Below are positions 26,363 through 35,638 of a DNA stretch of 64,000 nt, piece by piece. A model generated the notes under the pieces. It was not told where the DNA came from. It ran no database searches and saw only the letters and a program-made list of their open reading frames with translations. Position 1 is the stretch's first letter; every line of letters starts with the position of its first letter. Source of the DNA: PALSA-612 sp963765295 (GTDB lineage Bacteria; Actinomycetota; Thermoleophilia; Gaiellales; Gaiellaceae); contig CAVXVO010000005.1 in assembly GCA_963765295.1 (NCBI GenBank), positions 992,001-1,056,000 of the forward strand, given 5' to 3'. The translations under genes and the position numbers were made by a program.

Positions 26363-27800
26363 GGCCTGCCCTCTCGAGCGGGTGCTGCCGGTAGGGGCCG
26401 GGCACCTCGCCGCACAGCCGCGGCGTCGGGAAGAGCTTGCCGGGATTGGCCAGCCCGGCCGGGTCGAAGGCCCGGCGCAGCCGTTGCATGACCGCGAGAT
26501 CGTCCTCGCCGAACATGAGCGGCATCGCGCAGGCCTTGTCGGTGCCGACACCGTGCTCACCCGTCAGCGAGCCGCCCGCGTCGATGCAGGCGACGAGGAT
26601 CGCGTCCGCGAGCTCGTGGGCGCGTTCGGCCTCGCCGGCGACGTGCTCGTCGTAGAGCACGAGCGGGTGCAGGTTGCCGTCGCCGGCGTGGAACACGTTG
26701 CCGACGCGAAGGCCGTACTCGCGCTCGAGCTCGGCGATCCGGCGCAGGACCTCGGGCAGCTTCGTCCGCGGTACCACGCCGTCCTGGACGTAGTAGCTCT
26801 GGCTGATCCGGCCCATGGCCCCGAAGGCCGACTTGCGGCCCTTCCAGAGCAGGGCGCGCTCGTCGGCGTCGGCGGCGGTGCGGATCTCCCAGGCGCCGTT
26901 CTCGCGGCAGATCCTGTCGAGCGTGTCGAGGTCCTCCTCGACCTGGGCGGCGACCCCGTCGAGCTCGACGATCAGGATCGCGCCCGCCTCCGGATAGCCC
27001 GCATGGACAGCCGCCTCGGCGGCCTCGATCGTCAGCCGGTCCATCATCTCGATCGCGGCCGGCAGGATCCGCGCGGCGACGATGTCGGACACGGCCGCGC
27101 CGGCGTGATCGGTCGTGTCGAAGGCGGCGAGCTGCGTGACCACGACCTCGGGCCGACGGAGGAGTCGGAGTGTGACCTCGGTGGCGATCCCGAGCGTCCC
27201 CTCAGAGCCGACGAAGACGCCGAGCACGTCCGGGCCTGGCGTGTCGAGGCTCTTGCCGCCGAGCGCGACCACCTCGCCGTCCGGGAGCACGACCGTGAGG
27301 CCGGTCACGTGGTTGACCGTAAAGCCGTACTTGAGGCAGTGAGCGCCGCCCGAGTTCTCGGCGACGTTGCCGCCGATCGTGCACACCTGCTGGCTCGACG
27401 GATCAGGCGCGTAGTAGAGCCCGTCGGCGGCGACCGCTTCGCTCACCTGCAGGTTCGTGACCCCGGGCTGGACGACGATCCGCTGCGAGTCGAGGTCGAC
27501 GTCGAGAACGCGGTTCATCCGCGCCAGCGAGACGACGATCCCCTCGGCCACCGGCAAGGCACCGCCGGACAGGCCGGTGCCTGCGCCGCGGGCGACGAAG
27601 GGGACGCCGTGGACGTTGCAGGCCCGTACGACGTCCTGCACCTGCGCCGTCGTCTCCGGGAGGCAGACCAGCGAGGGAAGGACGCGCCGCCCGGTCAGCC
27701 CGTCGCACTCGTAGGTGCGCAGGTCCTCGGGCTCGGACAGGATCGCGTCGACCGGCAGCGCAGCCTCGATCGCGCTCGAGAACCCGTCCGGGAGCGGCAT
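26346..27800 (-). CDS. glcD: Glycolate oxidase catalytic subunit GlcD
   Basis: 484 aa, intact. FAD-linked oxidase: PCMH domain with FVARGAGTGLSGGALP (about 69-84) and TIGGNVAENSGGAH. The C-terminal domain has FHAGDGNLHPL (metal/substrate histidines) and GGSLTGEHGVGTDK. It oxidises glycolate (or D-lactate, which the family also uses) to the 2-oxoacid. ATG 27800 begins glcDEF. Malate synthase 1.2 kb upstream on the other strand supports glycolate over lactate. Confidence 0.93.
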   Translation of the reverse strand: MPLPDGFSSAIEAALPVDAILSEPEDLRTYECDGLTGRRVLPSLVCLPETTAQVQDVVRACNVHGVPFVARGAGTGLSGGALPVAEGIVVSLARMNRVLDVDLDSQRIVVQPGVTNLQVSEAVAADGLYYAPDPSSQQVCTIGGNVAENSGGAHCLKYGFTVNHVTGLTVVLPDGEVVALGGKSLDTPGPDVLGVFVGSEGTLGIATEVTLRLLRRPEVVVTQLAAFDTTDHAGAAVSDIVAARILPAAIEMMDRLTIEAAEAAVHAGYPEAGAILIVELDGVAAQVEEDLDTLDRICRENGAWEIRTAADADERALLWKGRKSAFGAMGRISQSYYVQDGVVPRTKLPEVLRRIAELEREYGLRVGNVFHAGDGNLHPLVLYDEHVAGEAERAHELADAILVACIDAGGSLTGEHGVGTDKACAMPLMFGEDDLAVMQRLRRAFDPAGLANPGKLFPTPRLCGEVPGPYRQHPLERAGLVERF

Positions 27801-27831
27801 GCGCTGACTCTAACCCGAGCCCGTCCCGAAC

Positions 27832-27866
27832 GGACACGTCGGAGGGACAGTCCCTCGGACGTGCCC
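27832..27866. repeat. Dispersed palindrome, copy 5, with extended hairpin
   Basis: Core AGGGACAGTCCCT (27843-27855) centred on 27849. The arms pair outward with few mismatches, ACGTC against GACGT beyond one mismatch, giving a 35-bp imperfect hairpin upstream of glcD. The word CCCGAACGGAC occurs on both sides (27825 and 27866) as a direct repeat. Confidence 0.8.
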
Positions 27867-27920
27867 CGAACGGACGATCCGTCTCGCAACGGCGCTCCAC
27901 CGCAGCGCCTGCACGCGAGC

Positions 27921-27977
27921 CTGTCTGCTCGGGCCAGGGCCAAGGGACTGTCCCTCGGACCCGGCCCGAGCAGACAG
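27921..27977. repeat. Dispersed palindrome, copy 6: 57-bp hairpin after the dipeptidase
   Basis: Perfect 15-base outer arms (27921-27935 and 27963-27977, CTGTCTGCTCGGGCC and its complement) enclose AGGGACTGTCCCT at 27943-27955. The whole is symmetric about T27949, with 25 of 28 pairs matching. It begins one base after the dipeptidase stop codon, so it could end that transcript. Its centre is exactly 100 bp from copy 5. Confidence 0.85.
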
Positions 27978-29006
27978 TTAGGTCGCTGGGAGCGCGCGGC
28001 GCAGGAAGCGGAAGAGGTTGCCGTGCAGCAGCGCGGCGATCGTCACCTCGTCGTGGCCGCGGCGGCGGAGGCCGTCGGCGACCGCGGGATAGTCCTGCGG
28101 CCCCTCGAGGTCCGTGACGGGCGTGCCCGGCTCGAGGCCGGGCGGGAGCGTCGCCAGCTCGCGCGGCGTGATCGTGACCGTGCCCGAGCGGACGAGCTGC
28201 GCCATGAAGTCGCCGCCGACACAGACATGCTCGGCGCCCGCGACCGACACCGCGTGCTCGACGTGGTCGAGATAGCGCTCGAGGTCGTGCCGCGCCGGGT
28301 CGACAGCGGAGGCGAGCGCCATGATCCCCACCACGCCGTCGCGCTCGGCGATCGCGCGCAACTGGTCGTCGGAGGTGTTGCGCGGCGTGTCCTGGATCGC
28401 GCGACAGCACGTGTGACTGACGATCAGCGCCGCCCCGTCGTCCGTACGGTCGAGCACGTCCGCGAACGTCCGCTCGGATGCGTGGGCGAGGTCGATTGCG
28501 CAGCCGAGCGCGAGCAGGCGGTCGACGAGCTCCCGGCCGAGCCGACTCAGCCCGCCGGGACTGGGCTCGCCGGAGCCGTCGGCGAACGCGTTTCGCCGTG
28601 CCCACGTCAGCCCGACCATGCGCACCCCGAGCGCCCAGAACGCCTCGATCAGCTCCGGACTGGAGCCGAGCGCCTCCGTCCCCTCGAGGGCGAGTACGAG
28701 CCCGACCCGCTTCCCCGCCGCGGCCGCGTCGAGCCCGGCCGCCGACACCACCTGAAAGGCGCCCTCCGGGTTCGCACGCACCGCTTCGTGAAACGCGCCC
28801 GCCAGGCGAAGCGCCGAGCGCAGCGCCCCGTCGGGCACGAGGTCGCCCTCGACGTAGATCGGACAGACCTGCAGCCGCACGCCGCCTGCCCGGAGGAGCG
28901 GCAGCCAGTGCTCGGCGAACGGATTGTCCTCTCCGTTCCCGCTCCGCGCGGCGACTTCCAGCAGCAGGTCGACGTGCGCGTCGGCGATCCAGGAAGCAGC
29001 GGACAA
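27978..29006 (-). CDS. Membrane dipeptidase family (peptidase M19)
   Basis: 342 aa from TTG 29006; GTG 29024 is an alternative with six more residues. The zinc-binding DAHVDLL sits at the N-terminus, as in the family, followed by LALEGTEAL, LTWARRNAFADG, IDLAHASERTF, SHTCCRAI and VCVGGDFMA. M19 enzymes cleave dipeptides, often with a D-residue at the C-terminal side. There is no signal peptide, so it is cytosolic. Either start lies within 19 bases of the malate synthase ATG, so the two divergent promoters must overlap coding sequence. The 57-bp hairpin follows the stop. Confidence 0.85.
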   Translation of the reverse strand: MSAASWIADAHVDLLLEVAARSGNGEDNPFAEHWLPLLRAGGVRLQVCPIYVEGDLVPDGALRSALRLAGAFHEAVRANPEGAFQVVSAAGLDAAAAGKRVGLVLALEGTEALGSSPELIEAFWALGVRMVGLTWARRNAFADGSGEPSPGGLSRLGRELVDRLLALGCAIDLAHASERTFADVLDRTDDGAALIVSHTCCRAIQDTPRNTSDDQLRAIAERDGVVGIMALASAVDPARHDLERYLDHVEHAVSVAGAEHVCVGGDFMAQLVRSGTVTITPRELATLPPGLEPGTPVTDLEGPQDYPAVADGLRRRGHDEVTIAALLHGNLFRFLRRALPAT

Positions 29007-29024
29007 GGCATACGATGCTCGCAC

Positions 29025-30552
29025 ATGCAGGGGGTCGAGATCCTCGCCGCCCGGGACGATCGCGTGCTGACCGACGAGGCGCTCGCCTTCGTCGCCGGGC
29101 TGCACCGCGACTTCAACCCGGAGCGCACGAAGCTGCTCGCGGCCCGTGGCGAGCGGATGGCGCGCCTGGAGGCGGGCGAGCTGCCCGACTTCCTGCCCGA
29201 GACCGCCTCCGTCCGCGACGACCGCGAGTGGCGAGTCGCCGGGGCGCCCGCCGACCTCCAGGATCGCCGCGTCGAGATCACCGGGCCCGGTCGACCGCAA
29301 GATGGTGATCAACGCCCTCAACTCGGGCGCGCGGGTGTTCATGGCCGACTTCGAGGACGCGAACTCGCCGACGTGGCAGAACTGCGTCGAAGGCCAGGCG
29401 AACCTGATCGACGCCGTCGAGCGCACGATCTCGCTCGACACCGGCGAGAAGACGTATTCGCTGAACGAGGAGACCGCGACGCTGCTCGTGCGCCCGCGCG
29501 GCTGGCACCTGCACGAGAAGCACGTGCTCGTCGACGGCGCGCCGGTCTCGGCCAGCCTGTTCGACTTCGGCCTCTACCTCTTCCACTGCGCCGAGCGGCT
29601 GGGCGAGCGCGGCTCGGGGCCGTACTTCTACCTGCCGAAGCTCGAGAGCCACCTCGAGGCGCGGCTCTGGAACGACGTCTTCGTCGCCGCGCAGGAGCGG
29701 CTCGGCGTCCCGCGCGGGACGATCCGCGCGACCGTCCTGATCGAGACGATCCTCGCCGCCTTCGAGATGGAGGAGATCCTCTACGAGCTGCGCGAGCACT
29801 CGGCGGGCCTGAACGCCGGCCGCTGGGACTACATCTTCAGCATGATCAAGAAGTTCCGCGACCGGGAGGAGTTCGTGCTTCCCGACCGGGCGCACGTGAC
29901 GATGACGGTGCCGTTCATGCGCGCCTACACCGAGCTGCTCGTCGCCACCTGCCACCGCCGCGGCGCCCATGCGATCGGGGGGATGGCGGCCTTCATCCCA
30001 TCCCGGCGCGACGCCGCCGTGAACGAGGCCGCCCTGGAGAAGGTGGCCGACGACAAGATCCGCGAGGCGAACGACGGCTTCGACGGCACCTGGGTCGCCC
30101 ACCCGGACCTCGTGCCGACGGCTCAGGCGGAGTTCGACCGCGTGCTCGCGGGCACGCCGAACCAGGTTTCGCGTCTACGGGACGACGTCTCGGTCGACGC
30201 GGCCGACTTGCTCGCAGTCTCGGAGACGCCGGGATTCGTGAGCGAGGACGGCGTCCGCCTGAACGTGTCCGTCGGGATCCAGTACATCGGCTCCTGGCTC
30301 GCGGGGACCGGTGCGGCTGCGATCAACAACCTGATGGAGGACGCCGCAACTGCCGAGATCTCGCGCTCCCAGATCTGGCAGTGGGTACGCCACGGCCGCG
30401 TCGAGCGAGGCCAGGTCGAAGACGAGGTGGCCGCCGAGCTCGAGCGGCTCGGCGACGCGTATCGGCCGGCAGCCGACCTGTTCCAGCGCGTGGCGCTCGA
30501 CCCGGGCTTCGTCGAGTTCCTGACGCTGCCGGCGTACGAGCTCCTGCCCTGA
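29025..30552 (+). CDS. aceB: Malate synthase A, frameshifted
   Basis: Condenses glyoxylate with acetyl-CoA to malate, the natural sink for glyoxylate from GlcDEF. About 508 residues. Starts MQGVEILAARDD at ATG 29025. Conserved blocks are FMADFEDANSPTWQN, PRGWHLHEKHV, FYLPKLESHLEARLW, ATVLIETILAAFEMEEI, GRWDYIFSMIKKF, GGMAAFIPSR and NVSVGIQYIGSWL. One extra G in GGGCCCGGTC near 29287 shifts the frame between VEITGP and DRKMVIN. No isocitrate lyase is seen. The stop overlaps the next gene as CTGA. Confidence 0.93.
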
Positions 30553-31979
30553 GCGGCCCGGACGCAGCACGCCTCACGCGCGGAGGCTTCCTGGCCGGAG
30601 CCGCCGGCGCGGCCGTCGCCGTCCGGACCCGGCCGGCGAGGGCAGCCGGTCCGAAGCTCGTCGACGTCGTCGTCGTCGGCGCCGGCATCGCCGGGCTCGC
30701 CTGCGCCGACGAGCTGCAGCGCGCGGGCCGGTCGGTGACGGTGCTCGAGGCCCGGAACCGTTCCGGCGGGCGCATCTACACGGTCCGCAAGGCGTTCACC
30801 GAGGGCCAGCATGCCGAGGGCGGCGGGGAGTTCCTCGATCCCGGGGACACGCTCATGCGGAGCTACGTGCGCCGGTTCGGGCTCGCGCTCGAGGATCTCC
30901 GCGTGGAGCCGGACGCCCGTCTCGACAGCGTGATCTATCTCGACGAGCGGAGGCAAACCCCTCAGCGCGTGCTGACGGCGCCGGTGCAGGCGCAGATCAC
31001 CCGCTTCTGGCGCCGGGTCGCGACCCTCGCCGCGCCGGTCGATCCCTTCGACCCGCTCGCGCGCGGCGCCGCCCTCGACCGGCACTCGTCGGCGTGGCTC
31101 CTCGACTCGCTGCGCATCGACGGAACGCCCCGCTTCCTGCTCGAGCAGCAGTTGCGCGACCGGTTCACCGTCGAGCCGAGGAAGCTGTCCTTGCTCTTCC
31201 TCTGCCAGACGTTCAAGCGTGCGGGCGGCCGGCCGCCGACGGCGACGGGGCCCTTCCGCATCCGCGGCGGCAACGACCAGCTTCCGAACGGGCTCGCGAA
31301 CGAGCTGCACGACATCCGCTACTCGTCCTCGGCGCGCCGGATCCAGCTCCACGCCGGCGGCGTGCGCGTCCACGCCGACGGCGGCGACGTCCTGGCGCGC
31401 TTCTGCGTCCTCACCGTGCCCTTCCCGGCCGTGAGCACGTCGATCGAGTTCGCACCCGCGCTTCCCCACGACCTGCGGGACGCGATCAGGCTGCTCCGCT
31501 ACGGCGTCGCGACGAAAGTGATGATCCAGTACGAGAGGCGCTTCTGGCGCGCGAAGGATGAGAGCGGCTCGATCCTCACCGACCTCACCTTCCAGCGATC
31601 GTGGGAGGCGACGAGCGGACAGCCGGGACGGAGCGGCCTCCTGACGGCCTCCGTCAGCGGCCGCGGCGGCGCCATCTACTCCGGCCGCCACGCGGGCACC
31701 CGCACCGCGCTGGCGGCCGACGAGATCGACGACGTCTACCCGGGCTCGCGCGCACTCTTCGCGCACGGGGCGACCGCGGACTGGCTCAACGAGGCCCCGA
31801 CCCTCGGGTCGATCGCCGCCTACGCGCCCGGGCAGGTGACGAGCTACTGGAACGTGATCCGCCGCCGCTACGGACGGCTCCTCCTGGCCGGCGAGCACAC
31901 GGACTCGTACGGCGGCACGCTCGAGGGCGCGGCGCGATCGGGGCGCCGGGCCGCGGCCCAGATCCAGGCGCTCCTGTAA
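30549..31979 (+). CDS. Flavin amine oxidase with Tat-like signal
   Basis: About 476 aa. The N-terminus ARLTRGGFLAGAAGAAVAV resembles a Tat signal. The FAD-binding motif VVVGAGIAGLACADELQRAG and GGRIYTVRKA follow; the C-terminal FAD segment GRLLLAGEHTDSYGGTLEGA closes it. It oxidises an amine or amino acid, probably outside the cell. No ATG, GTG or TTG lies before the signal. The first usable codon is CTG 30549, overlapping the malate synthase stop as CTGA, the pattern used elsewhere here. The start is therefore uncertain. Confidence 0.8.
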   Translation: MSGPDAARLTRGGFLAGAAGAAVAVRTRPARAAGPKLVDVVVVGAGIAGLACADELQRAGRSVTVLEARNRSGGRIYTVRKAFTEGQHAEGGGEFLDPGDTLMRSYVRRFGLALEDLRVEPDARLDSVIYLDERRQTPQRVLTAPVQAQITRFWRRVATLAAPVDPFDPLARGAALDRHSSAWLLDSLRIDGTPRFLLEQQLRDRFTVEPRKLSLLFLCQTFKRAGGRPPTATGPFRIRGGNDQLPNGLANELHDIRYSSSARRIQLHAGGVRVHADGGDVLARFCVLTVPFPAVSTSIEFAPALPHDLRDAIRLLRYGVATKVMIQYERRFWRAKDESGSILTDLTFQRSWEATSGQPGRSGLLTASVSGRGGAIYSGRHAGTRTALAADEIDDVYPGSRALFAHGATADWLNEAPTLGSIAAYAPGQVTSYWNVIRRRYGRLLLAGEHTDSYGGTLEGAARSGRRAAAQIQALL

Positions 31980-31984
31980 CCCGG

Positions 31985-32569
31985 CTAGAAGCTCGGCTTC
32001 GCCGTCATGTCGAGCACGATCAGGATCAAGAGCGCCGTGTCGAAGCGGAAGACCGCGAACAGCCGCCTGACGCGCTGACGCACGACCTCGGACTCCGGGC
32101 CGAGCTCCTGTGCGGCGCGGTCGATGCGCCCGAGCTCGGGGCCGACGAAGGCGACGCCCACCGCAGCGGCGATCGCCCAGCCGACGAGCGCGAAGTCGAC
32201 CCAGAAGACGTCCCACGGGTACTCGCCCTTCTGCATCAGCGCGATGCCGAAGCCGAGGACGGCGAAGAGCGCCGGCGTGTAGACGTGGACGCCGATCCAG
32301 GCGCCCATCTTGCCGAGCTGCGCGAGCGCCTCCCCGTCCCGCCGCCGCTCGAAGACGAGGCCGAGCGTCGTCAGCGTGACGTCGCCGCCGACCCAGACGA
32401 CGATCGAGATCACGTGCAGCGCCTTGTAGACGTTGTACGAGTCGGGCGCGTACCAGAGCATGACGACCGTCCCCGCGACGAGCAGCGCCGCCGCGAGCAG
32501 CGTCGACCTCGCCGTCCGGGAGGACGGCACAACCTCGGGAACGGTCGTCCTCTCCGCGTCCGTGCTCAT
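31985..32569 (-). CDS. DUF2269-like integral membrane protein
   Basis: 194 aa with about five hydrophobic segments (roughly 20-40, 48-70, 88-108, 122-145 and 172-190). The pattern YKALHVISIVVWVGGDVT in the second helix is shared by small DUF2269/CopD-like membrane proteins, and its histidine may bind heme or metal. ATG 32569 overlaps the upstream NmrA-like stop as ATGA, so the pair is coupled. The function is unknown. Confidence 0.65.
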   Translation of the reverse strand: MSTDAERTTVPEVVPSSRTARSTLLAAALLVAGTVVMLWYAPDSYNVYKALHVISIVVWVGGDVTLTTLGLVFERRRDGEALAQLGKMGAWIGVHVYTPALFAVLGFGIALMQKGEYPWDVFWVDFALVGWAIAAAVGVAFVGPELGRIDRAAQELGPESEVVRQRVRRLFAVFRFDTALLILIVLDMTAKPSF

Positions 32570-33516
32570 CCCAGAGGGATGCGCTCCTTGTTCTCCGCGA
32601 GCCAGCCGTCGAAGGTCTGCAGGTCGGGGTCGAGCGAGCGCGAGAACTCCACGCTGCGTGCCGCGCAGTAGTCGGCGTTCGCGTCGCGCTTGAACTGGAA
32701 CATGTTCCCGACGTCGTCGGCCCCGGGGAAGCCGAAGCTGCGGAACACGTCGGCGGGCACGTCGTTGTAGCGCACCTCCTCGCCGAGTGCACGGGTGAGC
32801 GACGCCGCGAACTCCGCACCGGTGAGCTGCTCGCCCGAGATGCCGACGGTCTTGCCGATGAACGCGTCGCCGGCCTTGAAGATCCCGTACGCGCACTTGC
32901 CGATGTCCTCGACGGCCATGCTCGGCATCTTCGCGTCGCCGAGCGGGAACGTGACCGCGAGCACGCCGTCCTCGCCACGGGCCGGGCCCATGCCGAAGAA
33001 GATGAAGTTCTCCCAGTAGAACGACGTGAGCAGGAAGGTCGTCGGGACGCCGGCATCCGTGAAGAAGTGGTCTGCCTCTGCCTTGCCGTCGAAGTGCGCC
33101 ACCTTGAACCGGCCCTGGAGCGTCGGCATGCGATCGTCGTCGAGCGGGATCCACTTCCGCGTGTCCTCGAACGTCGACCAGATCGCATGCTTGATGCCTG
33201 CCGTCTTGGCGGCCCGGGCCATGTTCCCGGCCTGCTCGATCTCCTTCTCGGCGGAGAAGTGCTCCCAGAAGTTCGTCAGGCAGTAAGCGCCGTACGCGCC
33301 CTCGAACGCCGCCGCCAGGCTCGCTTCGTCGTCGAGATCGGCCTGGACGACCTCGGCCCCCGCTGCGGCGAGCGCCCTGGCGTTGTCCGAGTCCGGGTTC
33401 CGCGTCAGGGCGCGCACCGCGAAGCCGCCGCCTGGGTCGGCCAGGATCGCCCGCGCCAGCCCTCCGCCCTGGGCGCCGGTGGCACCGACGACCGCGATCA
33501 CCTTCTGTTCGCTCAT
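32566..33516 (-). CDS. NmrA-like NAD(P)-binding protein
   Basis: 316 aa. Rossmann motif GATGAQGGGLARA at 11-23, then a long NmrA/HSCARG-type extension (FSAEKEIEQAGNMARAAKTAG, LLTSFYWENFIFFGMG). Family members sense the NADPH/NADP ratio or act as reductases. The typical SDR Tyr-Lys pair is not evident, which is normal for NmrA. GGGAGTGGG precedes ATG 33516. It follows the MetE-like gene by 19 bases and probably shares its transcript. Confidence 0.8.
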   Translation of the reverse strand: MSEQKVIAVVGATGAQGGGLARAILADPGGGFAVRALTRNPDSDNARALAAAGAEVVQADLDDEASLAAAFEGAYGAYCLTNFWEHFSAEKEIEQAGNMARAAKTAGIKHAIWSTFEDTRKWIPLDDDRMPTLQGRFKVAHFDGKAEADHFFTDAGVPTTFLLTSFYWENFIFFGMGPARGEDGVLAVTFPLGDAKMPSMAVEDIGKCAYGIFKAGDAFIGKTVGISGEQLTGAEFAASLTRALGEEVRYNDVPADVFRSFGFPGADDVGNMFQFKRDANADYCAARSVEFSRSLDPDLQTFDGWLAENKERIPLG

Positions 33517-33535
33517 CCCACTCCCTTCACTTGTC

Positions 33536-34643
33536 TCAGGACACCTCGTCGCGAACGATCTGCGCGCCCTCTGCGAGCGCCTTCAGCTTCATGCGTGCGC
33601 GACGGTGCGCGGCAGCGGCTTCATGCCGCAGTCGGTCGAGAGCGTGACCCGGTCGGGGGACACGTGCTCGAGCACCTTGCGCGCGCGCTCGGCCACCTGC
33701 TCCGGCGACTCGATCATCATCGAGCGGATGTCGAGGACGCCGACCTGGACCTCCTTGTCCTCGGGCAGGTTCTTCAGGAAGTCGACGCCGGCCATGTTCC
33801 GGTTCGCGTAGTCGAGGACGAACTGGTCGATGCCCGGGGTGTCGAAGAAGTGCGGCAGCACCGTCTGGTAGCCCTCCGGGAAGTTCGCGCTGAGGATGTC
33901 GTTGCCCCAGGCGTTGCCGAAGCAGAAGTGCCAGCCGATCTTCGCGTCGACGCCCTCGCAGCACCTGCCGATCACGTCCTTGATCCACTCGTAGTCCTTC
34001 TCGTCGCCGGTGAAGAGCGGGAGCCAGGCGCCGAGATCCTCGAGCTGCAGATAGGTCGCGCCGGCGTCGACGAGGTCCTTCATCTCGGCGTTGAAGATCG
34101 GCACGAGCGCGTAGCAGAGCTCCTGCGGATCCTTGTAGTGCTGGAAGTACACGTGCCAGGCGAGGTTCACCGGGCCGGCGCCGACCGACACCTTGATCGG
34201 CTTGTCCGTGTACTGCTTCGCGATCTCGTAGAGGTCGCGGAGGCGGATCGGGCCGTGCGTGACGGGGCCGCTGTTGACCACGCCGCCCCAGTCCGTCAGC
34301 AGGCCGTGACGCGGTTCTGCTCCGTCTCGCTCGTGACGGACGGGTGCTCCTCGCGTGCGGGATCGAAGCCCCCGATCCGCTCGTACATGTACCAGCAGAA
34401 CGAGCCGATCACGCCGACGTAGTCGTCGTAGGACATCTGCCCGTCGGTGACGATGTCGAGGCCGGCTTCCTCCTGGTCGCGGATCACGGTCGCGGTCGCG
34501 TCGTGGTAGGCCTCCTCGTGGCGGACCTCCTTGAACGCGACGCGCACGTCGCGACCGAGCAATTGCTTGTCGAACCAGTGCGGACGCGGGTACGAGCCGA
34601 CCATCGTGGTCGGAAGGATCGTGTCGACGATCTTCTTGGGCAT
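33536..34643 (-). CDS. MetE-like zinc methyltransferase, two frameshifts
   Basis: About 368 residues of the cobalamin-independent methionine synthase C-terminal superfamily, without the MetE N-terminal half. Zinc ligands are visible as HxC in IGWHFCFGNAWG and Cys in STDCGMKPLP. The substrate-side pattern TTMVGSYPRPHW is at the N-terminus. The frame changes near 34305 (after SETEQNR) and again near 33590. The second break cuts off the usual C-terminal helix KLKALAEGAQIVRDEVS, which is found in the next frame (33536-33592). Related proteins transfer alkyl groups to homocysteine or coenzyme M. AGGAGG precedes ATG 34643. The partner substrate is unknown. Confidence 0.78.
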
Positions 34644-34657
34644 GGATGCCTCCTTCT

Positions 34658-35638
34658 CTAGGACCTGGAGAGGACGTCGGCCGCGATTCTCTCCGGTCCG
34701 GGGAGGAACGCGTCCTCGAGCGGTGGGCTGTACGGGATCGGTGAGTCGGCGGTGGTGATCCGCCAGGCGTCGTCGAGCTCGCCGAGCGCCTCCTCGGTGA
34801 CACTCGCCAGCACCTCGCCGGCCCAGCCGCCGGTGCGCGGCCCTTCCTCGACGACGGCGAGCCGGTTCGTCTTGCCGACCGAGCGGACGATCGTCTCGAT
34901 GTCGGGCGGGCGCACGGTGCGCAGATCGACGACCTCGGCGGAAACGCCCTCGTCGGCCAGGCGGTCTGCCGCCTCGAGGCAATCGGAGACGCCCTTCATC
35001 GCGCTCACGAGCGTCACGTCCGTCCCTTCGCGGACGACTGCGGCCCGCCCGAGCGTGTAGTCGCCGCCCTCGCCGGCCGGGCCCTTCGTCGTGTAGAGGC
35101 GCTTGTGCTCGAAGAACAGGACAGGGTTGTCGTCGCGGATCGAGGCCTTGAGGAGCCCCTTCGCGTCGGCCGGCGTCGACGGCGCGACGATCTTGAGGCC
35201 GGTCACGCCCATCAGCCACGAGATCGGCATCTGCGAGTGGATCGCGCCGAAGCGCCCGCCCGCCCCGACGACCGAGCGGATCACGAGCGGGACGCTGTGC
35301 TGTCCCTGCGTCAGGAACCAGTACTTCGTCGCCTGGTTGATCAGACTGTCCATCGACAGCGCCAGGAAGTCGCCGAACATGATCTCGAGCACGGGTCGCA
35401 GCCCCGTGATCGCGGCGCCGTAGGCGGCTCCCGTCATCGCCAGCTCGGAGATCGGCGTGTCGAAGACGCGCGCCGGGCCGTACTTCTCGAACAGGCCCGG
35501 CGTGACCGCGAACACGCCGCCGGCGACCGCGACGTCCTCGCCGAACAGGATCACGCGCTCGTCGTGGGCCAGCTCCTCGTCGAGCGCGTCGTGGATCGCG
35601 TCCCGGAAGGTCAAGTCGGTGGCCCCGTTGGTCGCCAT
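34658..35638 (-). CDS. 2-oxoacid dehydrogenase E1 beta subunit
   Basis: 326 aa. Transketolase-like beta subunit of a pyruvate/acetoin/branched-chain-type complex: ILFGEDVAVAGGVF, RVFDTPISELAMTGAAYGAA, VVGAGGRFGAIHSQ and VVDLRTVRPPDIETI. It works with E1 alpha (here 10 kb away at 45992) and E2. ATG 35638 shares its first A with the E2 stop (TGATG). It precedes the MetE-like gene by 14 bases. Confidence 0.93.
   Translation of the reverse strand: MATNGATDLTFRDAIHDALDEELAHDERVILFGEDVAVAGGVFAVTPGLFEKYGPARVFDTPISELAMTGAAYGAAITGLRPVLEIMFGDFLALSMDSLINQATKYWFLTQGQHSVPLVIRSVVGAGGRFGAIHSQMPISWLMGVTGLKIVAPSTPADAKGLLKASIRDDNPVLFFEHKRLYTTKGPAGEGGDYTLGRAAVVREGTDVTLVSAMKGVSDCLEAADRLADEGVSAEVVDLRTVRPPDIETIVRSVGKTNRLAVVEEGPRTGGWAGEVLASVTEEALGELDDAWRITTADSPIPYSPPLEDAFLPGPERIAADVLSRS

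Noticed and set aside
26289..31979. 5.7-kb open plus-strand frame
   Set aside because: Most of it is antisense to glcD and the dipeptidase; only the malate synthase start and the amine oxidase are genuine.
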